NCBI RefSeq assembly: GCF_019355055.1
Contig: NZ_CP048411.1
Span: 4,139,001-4,203,000 of the forward strand
DNA from: Pseudomonas sp. MTM4
Lineage (GTDB): Bacteria; Pseudomonadota; Gammaproteobacteria; Pseudomonadales; Pseudomonadaceae
Length of the DNA: 64,000 nucleotides
Direction: 5' to 3'
The position numbers and the translations under genes were made by a program. Below the pieces are notes generated by a model that was not told the DNA's origin, ran no database searches, and saw nothing but the letters and a program-made list of their open reading frames with translations. Shown here piece by piece: positions 1-8,332 of the stretch (position 1 is its first letter; each line of letters opens with the position of its first letter).

Positions 1-503
1 CCCAGGACGAAACGCCCGACGGCGTACTGGCGCAATGACTCGCTGCGTTCCACGGCATAACCCAGGGCGACATCCGCATCGCCGCCGGCCACCGCGCGCG
101 CGGCCTCCTCGGAGCCAGCCGAGCGCACGGTGACCCGCAGCATCGGATAGCGGGTCAGCAGCTGTTGCAGAACCATCGGCAGGAAACTGCTGTTCAGACC
201 TTCCACCGAGACGATGGACAGCTCGCCGCGGCGCAATCCCTTGAGTGCGTCCAGCTCGCTGACCATACGGTGCTCGTCCTGCAGAACGGTGATCACATGC
301 AGCGAGAAGATCTCACCAGCCGCGGTCAGCCGCAGCCCGCCGGGCAGGCGCTCGAACAACGGCGAGCCGATTTCCTCTTCCAGTTGCAACAGCTGACGAT
401 TGACTGCCGAAGAGGCGACGTGCAGCCGCCGCGCCGCTTCGCGAATGGAGCCGCAGCGGCGGATCATGTCGAAATACTTCAGCGCACGGGCGTGAATATG
501 CAT
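1..503 (-). CDS. LysR-family transcriptional regulator (3' end beyond window)
   Basis: The 5' part of a LysR-type regulator whose C-terminus lies outside the window. Translation starts at ATG 503-501 (MHIHARALKYF) and stays open to base 1, about 167 residues. Residues 1-60 form the winged helix-turn-helix with typical LysR wording (GSIREAARRLHVASSAVNRQ, then LEEEIGSPLFER), and the effector-binding domain begins near residue 90. It is co-directional with the TetR gene, which ends 9 bases upstream of its start. It may control the oxygenase/ABC island to the right, but its target cannot be read from the sequence. Confidence 0.9.
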   Translation of the reverse strand, partial: MHIHARALKYFDMIRRCGSIREAARRLHVASSAVNRQLLQLEEEIGSPLFERLPGGLRLTAAGEIFSLHVITVLQDEHRMVSELDALKGLRRGELSIVSVEGLNSSFLPMVLQQLLTRYPMLRVTVRSAGSEEAARAVAGGDADVALGYAVERSESLRQYAVGRFVL

Positions 504-512
504 GGCGATGTC

Positions 513-1214
513 CTAGGTCCGTCGCGCCCGCTCGCCGGTGGTTTGAACTGTCGCTGCTGGAAGCGCCAGCCCGCAACCCTTGAGGATGACCCGCACGAGG
601 TTGTCGGTCGCGTGAGCGAAATCGTTTTTGGTCATGCGCTTGCCGTTGATGCGCAGGATCTGGTCGGAGAAGTCGGCGTAATGCTGGGTACCGGCCCAGA
701 TGAGGAATATCAGGTGCATCGGGTCGACCGGGTCCATCTTGCCTGCCGCAATCCAGGCCTCGAAGACCGCCGCGCGGCCGCGGAACCAGTTGCGGTAGTC
801 CTGGTTGAAATGCTCGGACAGGCATTCGCAGCCGCTGATGACTTCCATGGCGAAGATCTTCGAGGCCTGCGGGTGGCGGCGGGAGAATTCCATCTTGATG
901 CGTATGTAGTCGGCCAATGCAATAGCCGGATCGTCATCGACGGTGAGGTCGTCGAAGGCGGTATCCCAGAGTTCCAGGATGTGTCGCATTACCTCGACGT
1001 ATAGCCCCAGCTTGCTGTTGAAGTAGTAGTGCAGGTTCGCCTTGGGCAGCCCGGCGCGGGTGGCGATGGCGTTCATGCTGGTGCCCTTGAAGCCGTAACG
1101 GGCGAATTCTTCCGCCGCCGCGGCGAGGATGGTTTCCTCGTTCTGCTGGCGGATGCGGCCGGCGGGTTTGCCCGTGGCGGTGTACAGCGGCTGCGGTGCT
1201 TCGTTCTTGTTCAT
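513..1214 (-). CDS. TetR-family regulator, RutR-like
   Basis: A 233-residue TetR-type repressor. The N-terminal helix-turn-helix lies at residues 23-70 (ILAAAAEEFARYGFKGTSMN then GLPKANLHYYF). The C-terminal part (WIAAGKMDPVDP, LIFLIWAGTQHYADF) resembles the YcdC/RutR C-terminal domain, a branch whose best-known member senses uracil and thymine and controls pyrimidine and purine catabolism. That fits a setting with purine-type deaminases and the remnant of a nucleobase permease just upstream. The ATG at 1214-1212 was chosen because it opens the reading frame. Effector and targets are inferred, not visible. Confidence 0.88.
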   Translation of the reverse strand: MNKNEAPQPLYTATGKPAGRIRQQNEETILAAAAEEFARYGFKGTSMNAIATRAGLPKANLHYYFNSKLGLYVEVMRHILELWDTAFDDLTVDDDPAIALADYIRIKMEFSRRHPQASKIFAMEVISGCECLSEHFNQDYRNWFRGRAAVFEAWIAAGKMDPVDPMHLIFLIWAGTQHYADFSDQILRINGKRMTKNDFAHATDNLVRVILKGCGLALPAATVQTTGERARRT

Positions 1215-1334
1215 AGTCCCTTATCCGAAGAGCGCGTTGACGTCCGTACGCCACCGCATGGGTTCAAGCCCGCTGCGTGCTGGCGACGATGGCGGGTTCG
1301 CTCCGCTCGTGCAGCAGTAGGATCGCCGCCAGCG

Positions 1335-1451
1335 GGTGACGATGCCGGCGAAGCTGGCGAGGATGTGCTGCCGGGCGGCGAAGATGGCCGGGGTTGGAGC
1401 GGGGCGGTCGTCCAGGCCATAGATCAGGTCGGACTCGGCGTTTTCTTGCAT
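1335..1451 (-). pseudogene. Remnant of NCS2 nucleobase permease (N-terminus only)
   Basis: On the minus strand, ATG 1451-1449 opens a frame whose first 39 residues (MQENAESDLIYGLDDRPAPT, continuing through FAARQHILASFAGIVT) match the N-terminus of NCS2 uracil/xanthine permeases, where the LIYGLDDRP and LQHxLASFVGIIT wording is highly characteristic. After the Thr the family expects PPLIIGGAL; here the frame runs into unrelated RWRRSYCC sequence and ends about 77 codons later without membrane segments. About 90 % of the transporter is therefore missing. It sits directly upstream of the RutR-like gene in the same orientation, as though a deletion removed the permease body. Confidence 0.72.
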
Positions 1452-2154
1452 GCAGTAATCTCGACGCGCACGGGAAAATTGCGGGCTTTGTCGCCTGTCT
1501 TGTCTTCGCCTACTGCAAGAAGCTGTCCAGTCGCTTAGGTTTGTCCGCGTGCGCAGCGACCGGCTACGCGGCGGCTGCACGGATTTGGCGATTTTCCCTT
1601 CATGCGCCGCGGCATGGCTGAACCTGCGCTATGAGTCCAGGCGAAGCGCTTGTCTGCACCAAAAATGGTCCGGCTGGTACGCGCTTGCCCGTTTTTGTCG
1701 CGGTGGGCGAGGCGGTGCGGTATATCGAGCCGAGCTCGCCGTTGCCCCCGCATGCCAAGTGAAAAAGCTGTCCGATGCGTCAGTTAGAGCGATTCGCATC
1801 GGCTCGCCTGCTCCTCGTCCCGGTCTCGGAAAAAGCTGGCACAGCTCGTGCTACGTCACTCAGCGAGTAGAAGCGGTTAGCGTCGATCGAATCTTCCGAC
1901 GACGTGGGACATTGCTCTTGCGGCCCTCATGGCCGCACGCCCTGTTTTGCACGGGGTGCTTGTTCTCGCCCCTCAAGGGCTCGACAGGAGAGAGGTCAAC
2001 CGCCATGCGCAATGTCGCGTCGCTCGTTCCTTGCTGCAGCCGTCCGGTGCCGATAGGCCGGATGCTATCGCCTCGCTTTCCTGTGCTTCGTTCGCCTGCT
2101 GGCTGCCTCTGGCAGCCGGCGGCATCACCGTGCCTTGCCGATGGAGTTATCCCT
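1452..2154. other. 703-bp gap before the oxygenase/ABC operon
   Basis: No convincing gene. The frame of the downstream binding protein is open back to 1549, but the upstream translation has no protein-like character and no ribosome binding site. A perfect 6-bp GC stem (GCGGCC at 1920-1925 with GGCCGC at 1931-1936) and further short stems at 1936-1990 suggest a structured leader, but no known riboswitch was recognised. The operon promoter should lie here. Confidence 0.5.
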
Positions 2155-3177
2155 ATGAAAACGATGGAACCAGGACGTCCTGCGTCCAGATTGTGCAAGT
2201 TGGTTCGCCGGGCGCTGCTGCCCATGACGCTGCTCGGCACTGCCTTGGCTGCCGCCTCGGCACAGGCCAACGATAAGCTGACACTGCTCACCTCTTGGTA
2301 TGCCCAGGCCGAACATGGTGGCTTCTACCAGGCTGTGGCCGAGGGCATCTACGAGAAGCACGGCCTGGACGTGACCGTGAAGATGGGCGGTCCGCAGGTC
2401 AACGGCATGCAGTTGCTGGTGGCGCGCAAGGCTGATGTGATCGTCGGCTACGACTTTCAGATTCTCAAAAGCGTTGAGCAGGGCCTGCCGGTGGTGGCTA
2501 TCGGCGCATGCTTTCAAGGCGACCCGCAAGGGTTGCTCACCCACGGTGACGTCAAGGGCCTCGACGGCCTGAAGGACAAGACCATTCTGGTCGCAACCTC
2601 CGGACAGACGTCCTGGTGGCCCTGGCTCAAGGCCAAGTACGGGCTGAGCGACACTCAGACGCGACCTTATACCTTCAACCTGCAGCCCTTTTTCGCCGAT
2701 CCGAACACCGCGCAGCAGGCCTACGCCAGTTCCGAGCTGTTCCAGGCGCGCCAACAGGGGGTGGACGCCAACTTCTACCTGTTCGCCGACCACGGTTATC
2801 CGCCCTATGGCTCGACCCTGGTGACCCGCAACGACCTCATCGAGTCGCGGCCCGATGTGCTGCAACGCTTCTATGACGCCACCATGGAGGGCTGGAAGAG
2901 CTATCTCGCCGACCCGGCGCCGGGCAATGCGCTGATCAAGCAGGACAACCCCAACATGACGGATGCGCATATCGCCTGGGCCCTTGAGCGCATGAAGGAA
3001 TTTCAGCTGGTCGCGGGCGGCGATGCGGCCACCGGCGGTATCGGCGTGATGACCGACGCGCGTTGGCAGAAGACCCGCGACTACATGGTCGAGGCCGGCC
3101 TGCTCGGCGAATCCATGGACTTCAAAAAGGGCTACGACCTGCGCTTCGCCAACGGCGCGCAGAAGGTGCTGCCGTAA
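2155..3177 (+). CDS. ABC transporter substrate-binding protein, NMT1/THI5-like (first copy)
   Basis: Periplasmic binding protein of about 340 residues. ATG 2155 is preferred over the open frame upstream because it begins a clean signal peptide: basic KLVRR, a hydrophobic stretch, then ASAQA before NDKLTLL. The mature start (TSWYAQAEHGGFYQAVAEGI) is the NMT1/THI5-like signature; that family binds thiamine precursors, pyrimidines, riboflavin, taurine-like or aromatic ligands. It opens a same-strand gene run, 74 bases before the Rieske oxygenase, and shares the ATPase and permease at 6427-8080 with a second binding protein at 4384. The ligand is not deducible; context favours a purine-like ring. 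Confidence 0.88.
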   Translation: MKTMEPGRPASRLCKLVRRALLPMTLLGTALAAASAQANDKLTLLTSWYAQAEHGGFYQAVAEGIYEKHGLDVTVKMGGPQVNGMQLLVARKADVIVGYDFQILKSVEQGLPVVAIGACFQGDPQGLLTHGDVKGLDGLKDKTILVATSGQTSWWPWLKAKYGLSDTQTRPYTFNLQPFFADPNTAQQAYASSELFQARQQGVDANFYLFADHGYPPYGSTLVTRNDLIESRPDVLQRFYDATMEGWKSYLADPAPGNALIKQDNPNMTDAHIAWALERMKEFQLVAGGDAATGGIGVMTDARWQKTRDYMVEAGLLGESMDFKKGYDLRFANGAQKVLP

Positions 3178-3251
3178 CGCGTACCCGACCATTCATTTTC
3201 GAGCTCGGCGCCTGATCGCCGGGCCGCGTAAGACCTGATGAGGAAAACACC

Positions 3252-4277
3252 ATGTTAGTTACCCAACAGCCTGTGCTGCGTCGCTTCTGGTATGCACTGA
3301 TGCCCACCTCGAAGCTCGCCGAAGGTCCGCAGCCATTCACACTGCTCGGCGAACAGCTGGTGCTGTGGCAGAAGCCCGACGGCACACCGGTTGCCATGCG
3401 GGACCGCTGCTGCCATCGCACTGCCAAACTGTCCAAGGGCTTCGTCAGCGAAGCGGGCAACATCGCCTGTGGTTATCACGGCTGGGAATACGATTGCAGT
3501 GGTACCTGCGTGAAAATCCCGCAGAATCCCGAAGGCATGATTCCGCGTGGCGCCAAGGTCGAGTCCTTTCACTGCCAGGACCGCTACGGTTACGTCTGGG
3601 TCGCGCTGGATGACCCGTTGCAGCCGATCCCGGAATTTCCCGAGGACGGCGCTCCCGGCTACCGGCGCATCTTCCAGTTCTACGAGGAGTGGAAAACCAG
3701 CCCGGTTCGGGTGATGGAGAACTCGTTCGACAACTCGCACTTCTCCTTTGTGCACAAGGCCAACTTCGGCCTGTTCGACCAGCCGAAACCGTCGAGCTAC
3801 GAGTTCCGCGAGACCGATTATGGCTTCGAGGCTGAAACGCTGGTGCCGATCCGCAACCCCGATGCGAGTTTTCGGATCACCGGCTCCACCGAGCCGATCA
3901 CTAATCGCCACCTGATCAACCGCTACTACCTGCCGTTCTCGCGGCGCTTCGGCTGCATGTACCCGGAAAGCGGCATCCATCACATCATCTACAACTGCGC
4001 CACGCCCATCGACGACGGTCGGCTGATGCTCGTCCAGTGGCTCTATCGCAACGACAGCGAAGAGCAATGCTCGACGCAGGAGCTGATTGACTGGGATGCA
4101 GCCATCACAGCCGAGGATCGCGACATTCTCGAAGCCACCGACTACGACGCCTGTGTCGATACCCGTCGTCGGGTGGAACTACACATGCCGTCGGACAAGC
4201 CGGGCTTGGTGATCCGCAAACAGCTACTGGCGCTGCTCGAGGCGCACGGCGAGAACGAAGTATTCATGACTGCCTGA
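3252..4277 (+). CDS. Rieske non-heme iron oxygenase, alpha subunit
   Basis: A 341-residue terminal oxygenase. The [2Fe-2S] Rieske site is visible as C53-x-H55 and C73-x2-H76 (CCHRTAKL, ACGYHGW). The mononuclear iron site shows D160-x2-H163-x4-H168 (ENSFDNSHFSFVH), and a carboxylate ligand is expected near residues 295-305. Length and single-subunit form match the VanA / caffeine-demethylase (NdmA/B) type, which hydroxylate or N-/O-dealkylate small ring compounds using electrons from a separate reductase. Such a reductase is encoded at 9766 in the same gene run. Between two THI5-like binding proteins and upstream of purine-type deaminases, oxidative dealkylation of a modified purine is the leading guess. 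Confidence 0.9.
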   Translation: MLVTQQPVLRRFWYALMPTSKLAEGPQPFTLLGEQLVLWQKPDGTPVAMRDRCCHRTAKLSKGFVSEAGNIACGYHGWEYDCSGTCVKIPQNPEGMIPRGAKVESFHCQDRYGYVWVALDDPLQPIPEFPEDGAPGYRRIFQFYEEWKTSPVRVMENSFDNSHFSFVHKANFGLFDQPKPSSYEFRETDYGFEAETLVPIRNPDASFRITGSTEPITNRHLINRYYLPFSRRFGCMYPESGIHHIIYNCATPIDDGRLMLVQWLYRNDSEEQCSTQELIDWDAAITAEDRDILEATDYDACVDTRRRVELHMPSDKPGLVIRKQLLALLEAHGENEVFMTA

Positions 4278-4383
4278 GTTCGACCCGTAATGCCCCGCGG
4301 ACAGCTCGCGCAGACGAGGCAGCCCGCGGGAACGGATTCGCCGCAATGACGCGGCGGACCTGCATAAGCCATGGAGACCGTGC

Positions 4384-5409
4384 ATGAACGCCACTACGAC
4401 TTCGATTTCACGACCCCTGCGCCGGGTATTGACCACTCTGGCCCTGCCGCTGGGTCTGCTGGCCGCATCGGCGAACGCCGCCGAACCCCTTCGTTTCGGC
4501 CTCAACTGGTTGCCGCAGGCCGAAATGTGCGGCTTCTACCAGGCCCAGGCCACCGGGCTGTACGACCAGGCCGGGTTGGCCGTCGAGTTGGTGCCCGGCG
4601 GGCCGGACCGCAACATTCCTTTGCAGGTGGCCACCGGTGACCTGCAGATGGGCATGGGCTCGAGCTTCACCACCTTGAACATGGTTCAGCAGGGCATCCC
4701 AGCGCGCACCGTCGCCGCCTTTCTGCAGAAGGACCCGCAGACGCTGGTCGCCCATGCCGACCAAGGCGTCGAGACGCTCGAGGACCTCAAGAGCCGGCCG
4801 ATCATGGTCGCCAAATTTTCGCAGGCCGAGTTCTGGCAATTCCTCAAGCAACGTTACGGCTTCAGTGATAGCCAACTGCGCCCCTACGCCTATTCCTCGG
4901 TGCCTTTCCTGGCCAATCCCAAGGCGGTGCAACAGGGCTACATCACCGAGGATGCGCACTTGCTCGGCAAGGCGTTGGACAAGCCGCCGGTGTCGATCCT
5001 GCTGGCCGACTACGGTTACGAAAACTATGCCACCACCGCCTTCGCCACGCAGGCGTATCTCGATGAGCACCGCGACGCCGTTGCCCGCTTCGTCGATGCC
5101 AGCCGCAAGGGGTGGCGCGAATGCGCGACCGGCGACTATAGCCCGGCGATGCAGGCGATCCTCGCGGCCAATCCTGAGCATGGCGAGGAGCTGTTCCACT
5201 TCAAGATGAAACAGATGCGCGAGCGCGGATTGATCGATAGCGGCGATGCCGTGACCGACGGTCCCGGGGCGATGAGTGACGCCCGCTGGCAGGGCTTCTT
5301 CGAGACCATGAGCGCCGCGGGCGTGTACCGATCCGATCTCGATTACCAGCAGGCCTATACCCTGGAATTCGCCAATCCGGCTGCGGCCGTGGCCAAGCAG
5401 GAGCCCTGA
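4384..5409 (+). CDS. ABC transporter substrate-binding protein, NMT1/THI5-like (second copy)
   Basis: A 341-residue periplasmic binding protein, a divergent paralogue of the protein at 2155. The signal peptide ends at ASANA before AEPLRFGLNWL. The mature start (LPQAEMCGFYQAQATGLYDQ) aligns with the first copy, and both end in the same arrangement (MSDARWQGFFETM here, MTDARWQKTRDYM in copy one). Its stop is one base from the start of the 2-oxoglutarate-type oxygenase, so the two are probably co-translated. Two binding proteins beside one ATPase/permease pair suggest two related ligands feeding one channel. Confidence 0.88.
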   Translation: MNATTTSISRPLRRVLTTLALPLGLLAASANAAEPLRFGLNWLPQAEMCGFYQAQATGLYDQAGLAVELVPGGPDRNIPLQVATGDLQMGMGSSFTTLNMVQQGIPARTVAAFLQKDPQTLVAHADQGVETLEDLKSRPIMVAKFSQAEFWQFLKQRYGFSDSQLRPYAYSSVPFLANPKAVQQGYITEDAHLLGKALDKPPVSILLADYGYENYATTAFATQAYLDEHRDAVARFVDASRKGWRECATGDYSPAMQAILAANPEHGEELFHFKMKQMRERGLIDSGDAVTDGPGAMSDARWQGFFETMSAAGVYRSDLDYQQAYTLEFANPAAAVAKQEP

Positions 5410-5410
5410 G

Positions 5411-6433
5411 ATGAGCCAGGACAGCATTCCAGTCATCGACCTTGGCCCGTTCCTGACCGGCGATGCGGCGGCACGCCATGATGTAGCGCGTCGGTTCGGC
5501 GCAGCGTTCGAAACCTTCGGTTTCGCCAGCATCGTCAACCACGGCGTCGACCCCGCCTTGGTCGAGCGCATGTACAGCGAGGCCGAGCATTTCTTCGCCC
5601 AATCGTTCGCCGACAAGCTGGTCTGGAACCCGCCGGAACAGACCAAGGGCCGTGGCTACCTGCCTCTTGGCATCGAGAGCGTAGCCGCAACGCTCGCCGG
5701 CGAAACGCCACCCGATTTGTGCGAGGCATTGGTTTTCGCCTCGCTGCAGCGCGAGCGGGCCGGGCAGGGCTTGCCGAACATCTGGCCGACCGAGCCGCCG
5801 ACGCTGGGCGAGTCGGTCAATGCCTGGTTCGATGCGATGTACCTGTTGTGTCAGCGCCTGATGCAGCTGTCGGCACTGGCCCTGGAGCTTCCGGACGATT
5901 ATTTCGAGGCGAGTCATCGCGAACCCTCATTGGCGCTGCGCTTCGTCAATTACCCCGACCAGCCCGAGGCGCCGCGCGAGGGCCAGCTGCGCTACGGCGC
6001 GCACCATGACTACGGCGGGCTGACCATCTTGCGCCCCGACCAGGCGCCGGGCGGCCTGCAAGTGTGCGGCCTCGACGGGCAGTGGCGTGATGTCAACGCG
6101 CCGGCCGATGCCTTCGTGATCAACGTTGGTGACCTGATGGCACGCTGGACCAATGACCGCTGGCGTTCGACGCTGCACCGGGTTGTCAACCCGCCACGCA
6201 CGCTGACCGGCTCGACCCGGCGGCTGTCGCTGGTGGCCTTCACTGGGCCAGCAGCAGGCACCGAAGTGGCCTGCCTGCCGAGCTGCTGCAGTGCCAAACA
6301 GCCACCGCGCTACGCGCCAGTGGAGGCGGGTGCCTACATCCGCGCCAAGCTGGACCAATCCATGCAGATCTCCACACCGGCGGCCGATCTCCCGGCCGTG
6401 CACGGACCCGACCGGAGCACTCAACCATGCTGA
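5411..6433 (+). CDS. Fe(II)/2-oxoglutarate-dependent oxygenase, isopenicillin N synthase-like family
   Basis: A 340-residue cytosolic oxygenase. The N-terminal DIOX_N segment (IPVIDLGPF, then FGFASIVNHGV) and the core are both present. Iron ligands are H198-x-D200 (YGAHHDYGGLTIL) and H256 (STLHRVVNPP), and R271-x-S273 is the usual 2-oxoglutarate clamp, so the enzyme looks active. Bacterial members hydroxylate or dealkylate small molecules, including xanthine and modified nucleobases in some lineages. It follows the second binding protein by one base and its 3' end overlaps the ATPase gene by 7 bases, tying an intracellular oxidation to the transporter. Substrate unknown. Confidence 0.88.
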   Translation: MSQDSIPVIDLGPFLTGDAAARHDVARRFGAAFETFGFASIVNHGVDPALVERMYSEAEHFFAQSFADKLVWNPPEQTKGRGYLPLGIESVAATLAGETPPDLCEALVFASLQRERAGQGLPNIWPTEPPTLGESVNAWFDAMYLLCQRLMQLSALALELPDDYFEASHREPSLALRFVNYPDQPEAPREGQLRYGAHHDYGGLTILRPDQAPGGLQVCGLDGQWRDVNAPADAFVINVGDLMARWTNDRWRSTLHRVVNPPRTLTGSTRRLSLVAFTGPAAGTEVACLPSCCSAKQPPRYAPVEAGAYIRAKLDQSMQISTPAADLPAVHGPDRSTQPC

Positions 6434-7266
6434 TGCATTCAATAGCCGTCGACACGGCTCGTCCTGCGCCCGGTGCGCCCGCCAACGAGGCGGTTCCAGT
6501 GCTGCTGGCCAATCAGGTCGAGAAGACCTACCCCAATGGCACGCATGCGTTGCAGCGACTGAAACTGGCCATCGGCCGCGGCGAATTCGTCTCGTTGCTG
6601 GGCCCGTCCGGCTGCGGCAAGAGCACGCTGCTGAAAATGTTCGCCGGGCTCGAAGCACCGTCGGCCGGGCATGTGCGCTGGTGGGGCAAGGGTGACCTCA
6701 ACGCGACCCAGACCGATCAGCGCATGGCCATGGTGTTCCAGGAGGCGACGCTGATGCCCTGGGCCAAGGTTGCCGACAACGCCCGGTTGCCGCTGGATCT
6801 GGCCGGCGTACCGAAAGCCGAGGGCAACGCGCGCGTTCAGGCAGCGCTGGAGTTGGTGGGCCTCGGGACGTTTGGCGAGGTTTACCCTCGCGAGCTTTCG
6901 GGGGGCATGCAGATGCGTGCGTCCATCGCGCGTGCGCTGGCTACGCAACCGAACCTGCTGCTGATGGACGAGCCTTTCGGTGCGCTCGACGAGTTCACCC
7001 GCAACCGGCTGGACAGCGATCTGCGCGACCTCTGGCGGGACCGCGACCTGACCGTGGTGTTCGTCACCCACAGCATCTACGAGGCGGTGTTTCTCTCCTC
7101 GCGGGTGGTGGTGATGGGCGCACGCCCGGGCCGGGTGCTGGCCGACGTGGCCATCGAGGGACCGGACGTGCGCGACGAGGCGTTCCGCACCAGCCCCGCC
7201 TTCATCGAACAATGCGCGCAACTGTCCCGGTTGCTCGTCGAAGCCAACGCCGATGCCGGCCACTGA
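6427..7266 (+). CDS. ABC transporter ATP-binding protein (SsuB/TauB/ThiZ type)
   Basis: A 279-residue nucleotide-binding subunit. Walker A is GPSGCGKST (residues 59-67), the signature is LSGGMQMRASIARAL, Walker B is LLLMDEPFGALDEFTR, and the switch histidine is in VTHSIYEAVFLS. It energises uptake of the ligand delivered by the binding proteins at 2155 and 4384, together with the permease 10 bases downstream. The start at 6427 overlaps the end of the upstream oxygenase; a second ATG at 6433 in the same frame is an alternative. The class normally moves sulfonates, nitrate, taurine or thiamine precursors. Confidence 0.92.
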   Translation: MLMHSIAVDTARPAPGAPANEAVPVLLANQVEKTYPNGTHALQRLKLAIGRGEFVSLLGPSGCGKSTLLKMFAGLEAPSAGHVRWWGKGDLNATQTDQRMAMVFQEATLMPWAKVADNARLPLDLAGVPKAEGNARVQAALELVGLGTFGEVYPRELSGGMQMRASIARALATQPNLLLMDEPFGALDEFTRNRLDSDLRDLWRDRDLTVVFVTHSIYEAVFLSSRVVVMGARPGRVLADVAIEGPDVRDEAFRTSPAFIEQCAQLSRLLVEANADAGH

Positions 7267-7276
7267 GGTGATCACC

Positions 7277-8080
7277 ATGGACAAGCGCCCCCAACCCCTG
7301 TTGGCCGATCCGCGCTTTCAGCGCATCGCGGCACCCTTGCTGGTCGGCCTGGTGCTGCTCGGCGGCTGGCAATTCCTCTGCGTCGCGCTGAAGGTCCCGA
7401 CGTATCTGGTGCCGACGCCCCAGGATATCGGCCGAACGCTGATTAGCGATGGCCCGATACTGCTCGGCGCGCTGATGGTGACGCTGAAGATTACCTTCCT
7501 GTCGTTCGCGCTCGCAGTGGTGCTCGGCGTGATCGCCGCGTTTCTGTTCGTGCAGAGCCGAGTGATCGAAGCCAGCCTGTTCCCCTACGCGATTCTGCTG
7601 CAGGTCACGCCAGTCGTGGCGATCGCGCCGCTGATCATCATCTGGGTGAGCAATACCACGCTGGCCTTGACCATTTGCGCGACGCTGGTGGCGATCTTCC
7701 CGATCATTTCCAACACCGTGCTGGGCCTGCGCAGCGTCAATCCAGGCCTGCTCAATCTGTTCCGGCTGAACCGCGCGAGCCGCTGGCAGACCCTGGTGCG
7801 CTTGCGCATTCCCAGCGCCTTGCCGTATTTCTTTGGCGGCCTGCGCATCGCCTCGGGGCTGGCGTTAATCGGCGCGGTGGTCGCAGAGTTCGTGGCCGGT
7901 ACTGGCGGTACCGGGGCGGGATTGGCCTATCAGATTCTGCAGGCCGGCTTTCAGTTGAATATTCCGCGCCTGTTCGCCGCGCTCCTTCTCATCGCCATGA
8001 CCGGCGTACTGCTGTTCAGCCTGATGGCCGCGCTGGCGCGCTACAGCCTTGGGCACTGGCACGAGAGCGAGCAGGGGTAA
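7277..8080 (+). CDS. ABC transporter permease (SsuC/TauC type)
   Basis: A 267-residue inner-membrane permease with about six hydrophobic segments. The cytoplasmic coupling loop is visible near LNLFRLNRASRWQTLVRLRI and just after. The frame is open from an ATG at 7253, but ATG 7277 has a good GAGGTG ribosome binding site at 7265-7270 with correct spacing, so it is preferred. It completes the importer with the ATPase gene and ends the transporter part of the island. The following 250 bases contain two REP-like hairpins. Confidence 0.9.
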   Translation: MDKRPQPLLADPRFQRIAAPLLVGLVLLGGWQFLCVALKVPTYLVPTPQDIGRTLISDGPILLGALMVTLKITFLSFALAVVLGVIAAFLFVQSRVIEASLFPYAILLQVTPVVAIAPLIIIWVSNTTLALTICATLVAIFPIISNTVLGLRSVNPGLLNLFRLNRASRWQTLVRLRIPSALPYFFGGLRIASGLALIGAVVAEFVAGTGGTGAGLAYQILQAGFQLNIPRLFAALLLIAMTGVLLFSLMAALARYSLGHWHESEQG

Positions 8081-8123
8081 CGCAGCCACGAGCCGTCGGG
8101 CCCACCGCAAACATCAAAACGCC

Positions 8124-8241
8124 GGTGGGCTAAAGCCCACCCTACTGCCGGATCTGAGCTCGCCTCGATTATCCATCCGCAGGTCACGCCGGATTGCATC
8201 GCGGCCCTCGGTTGGCTCGGAGTAGGGTGGGCCTCAGCCCA
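8124..8241. repeat. Pair of REP-like palindromes in opposite orientation
   Basis: First hairpin: GGTGGGCT (8124-8131) with AGCCCACC (8134-8141), followed by CTAC. Second: GTAGGGTGGGCCTCAGCCCA at 8222-8241. The pair reads ...GCCCACCCTAC ... GTAGGGTGGGC..., the inverted arrangement typical of intergenic REP doublets in Pseudomonas. A related GCCCACCCTAC stretch recurs near 55815-55825. It lies between the permease and deaminase genes and could modulate mRNA stability or end the upstream message. Confidence 0.65.
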
Positions 8242-8332
8242 TCACTGCCATCAGACCGCCCGGCCACCCTACCTTTCATGCATCGCGGGACCGCTTGCCG
8301 TCGCGATCGACTGTCTACAGGATTCTGGACCT

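Noticed and set aside
1549..2154. Long N-terminal extension of the first binding protein
   Set aside because: The frame is open, but the extension has no signal peptide or protein character; ATG 2155 begins a proper signal peptide.
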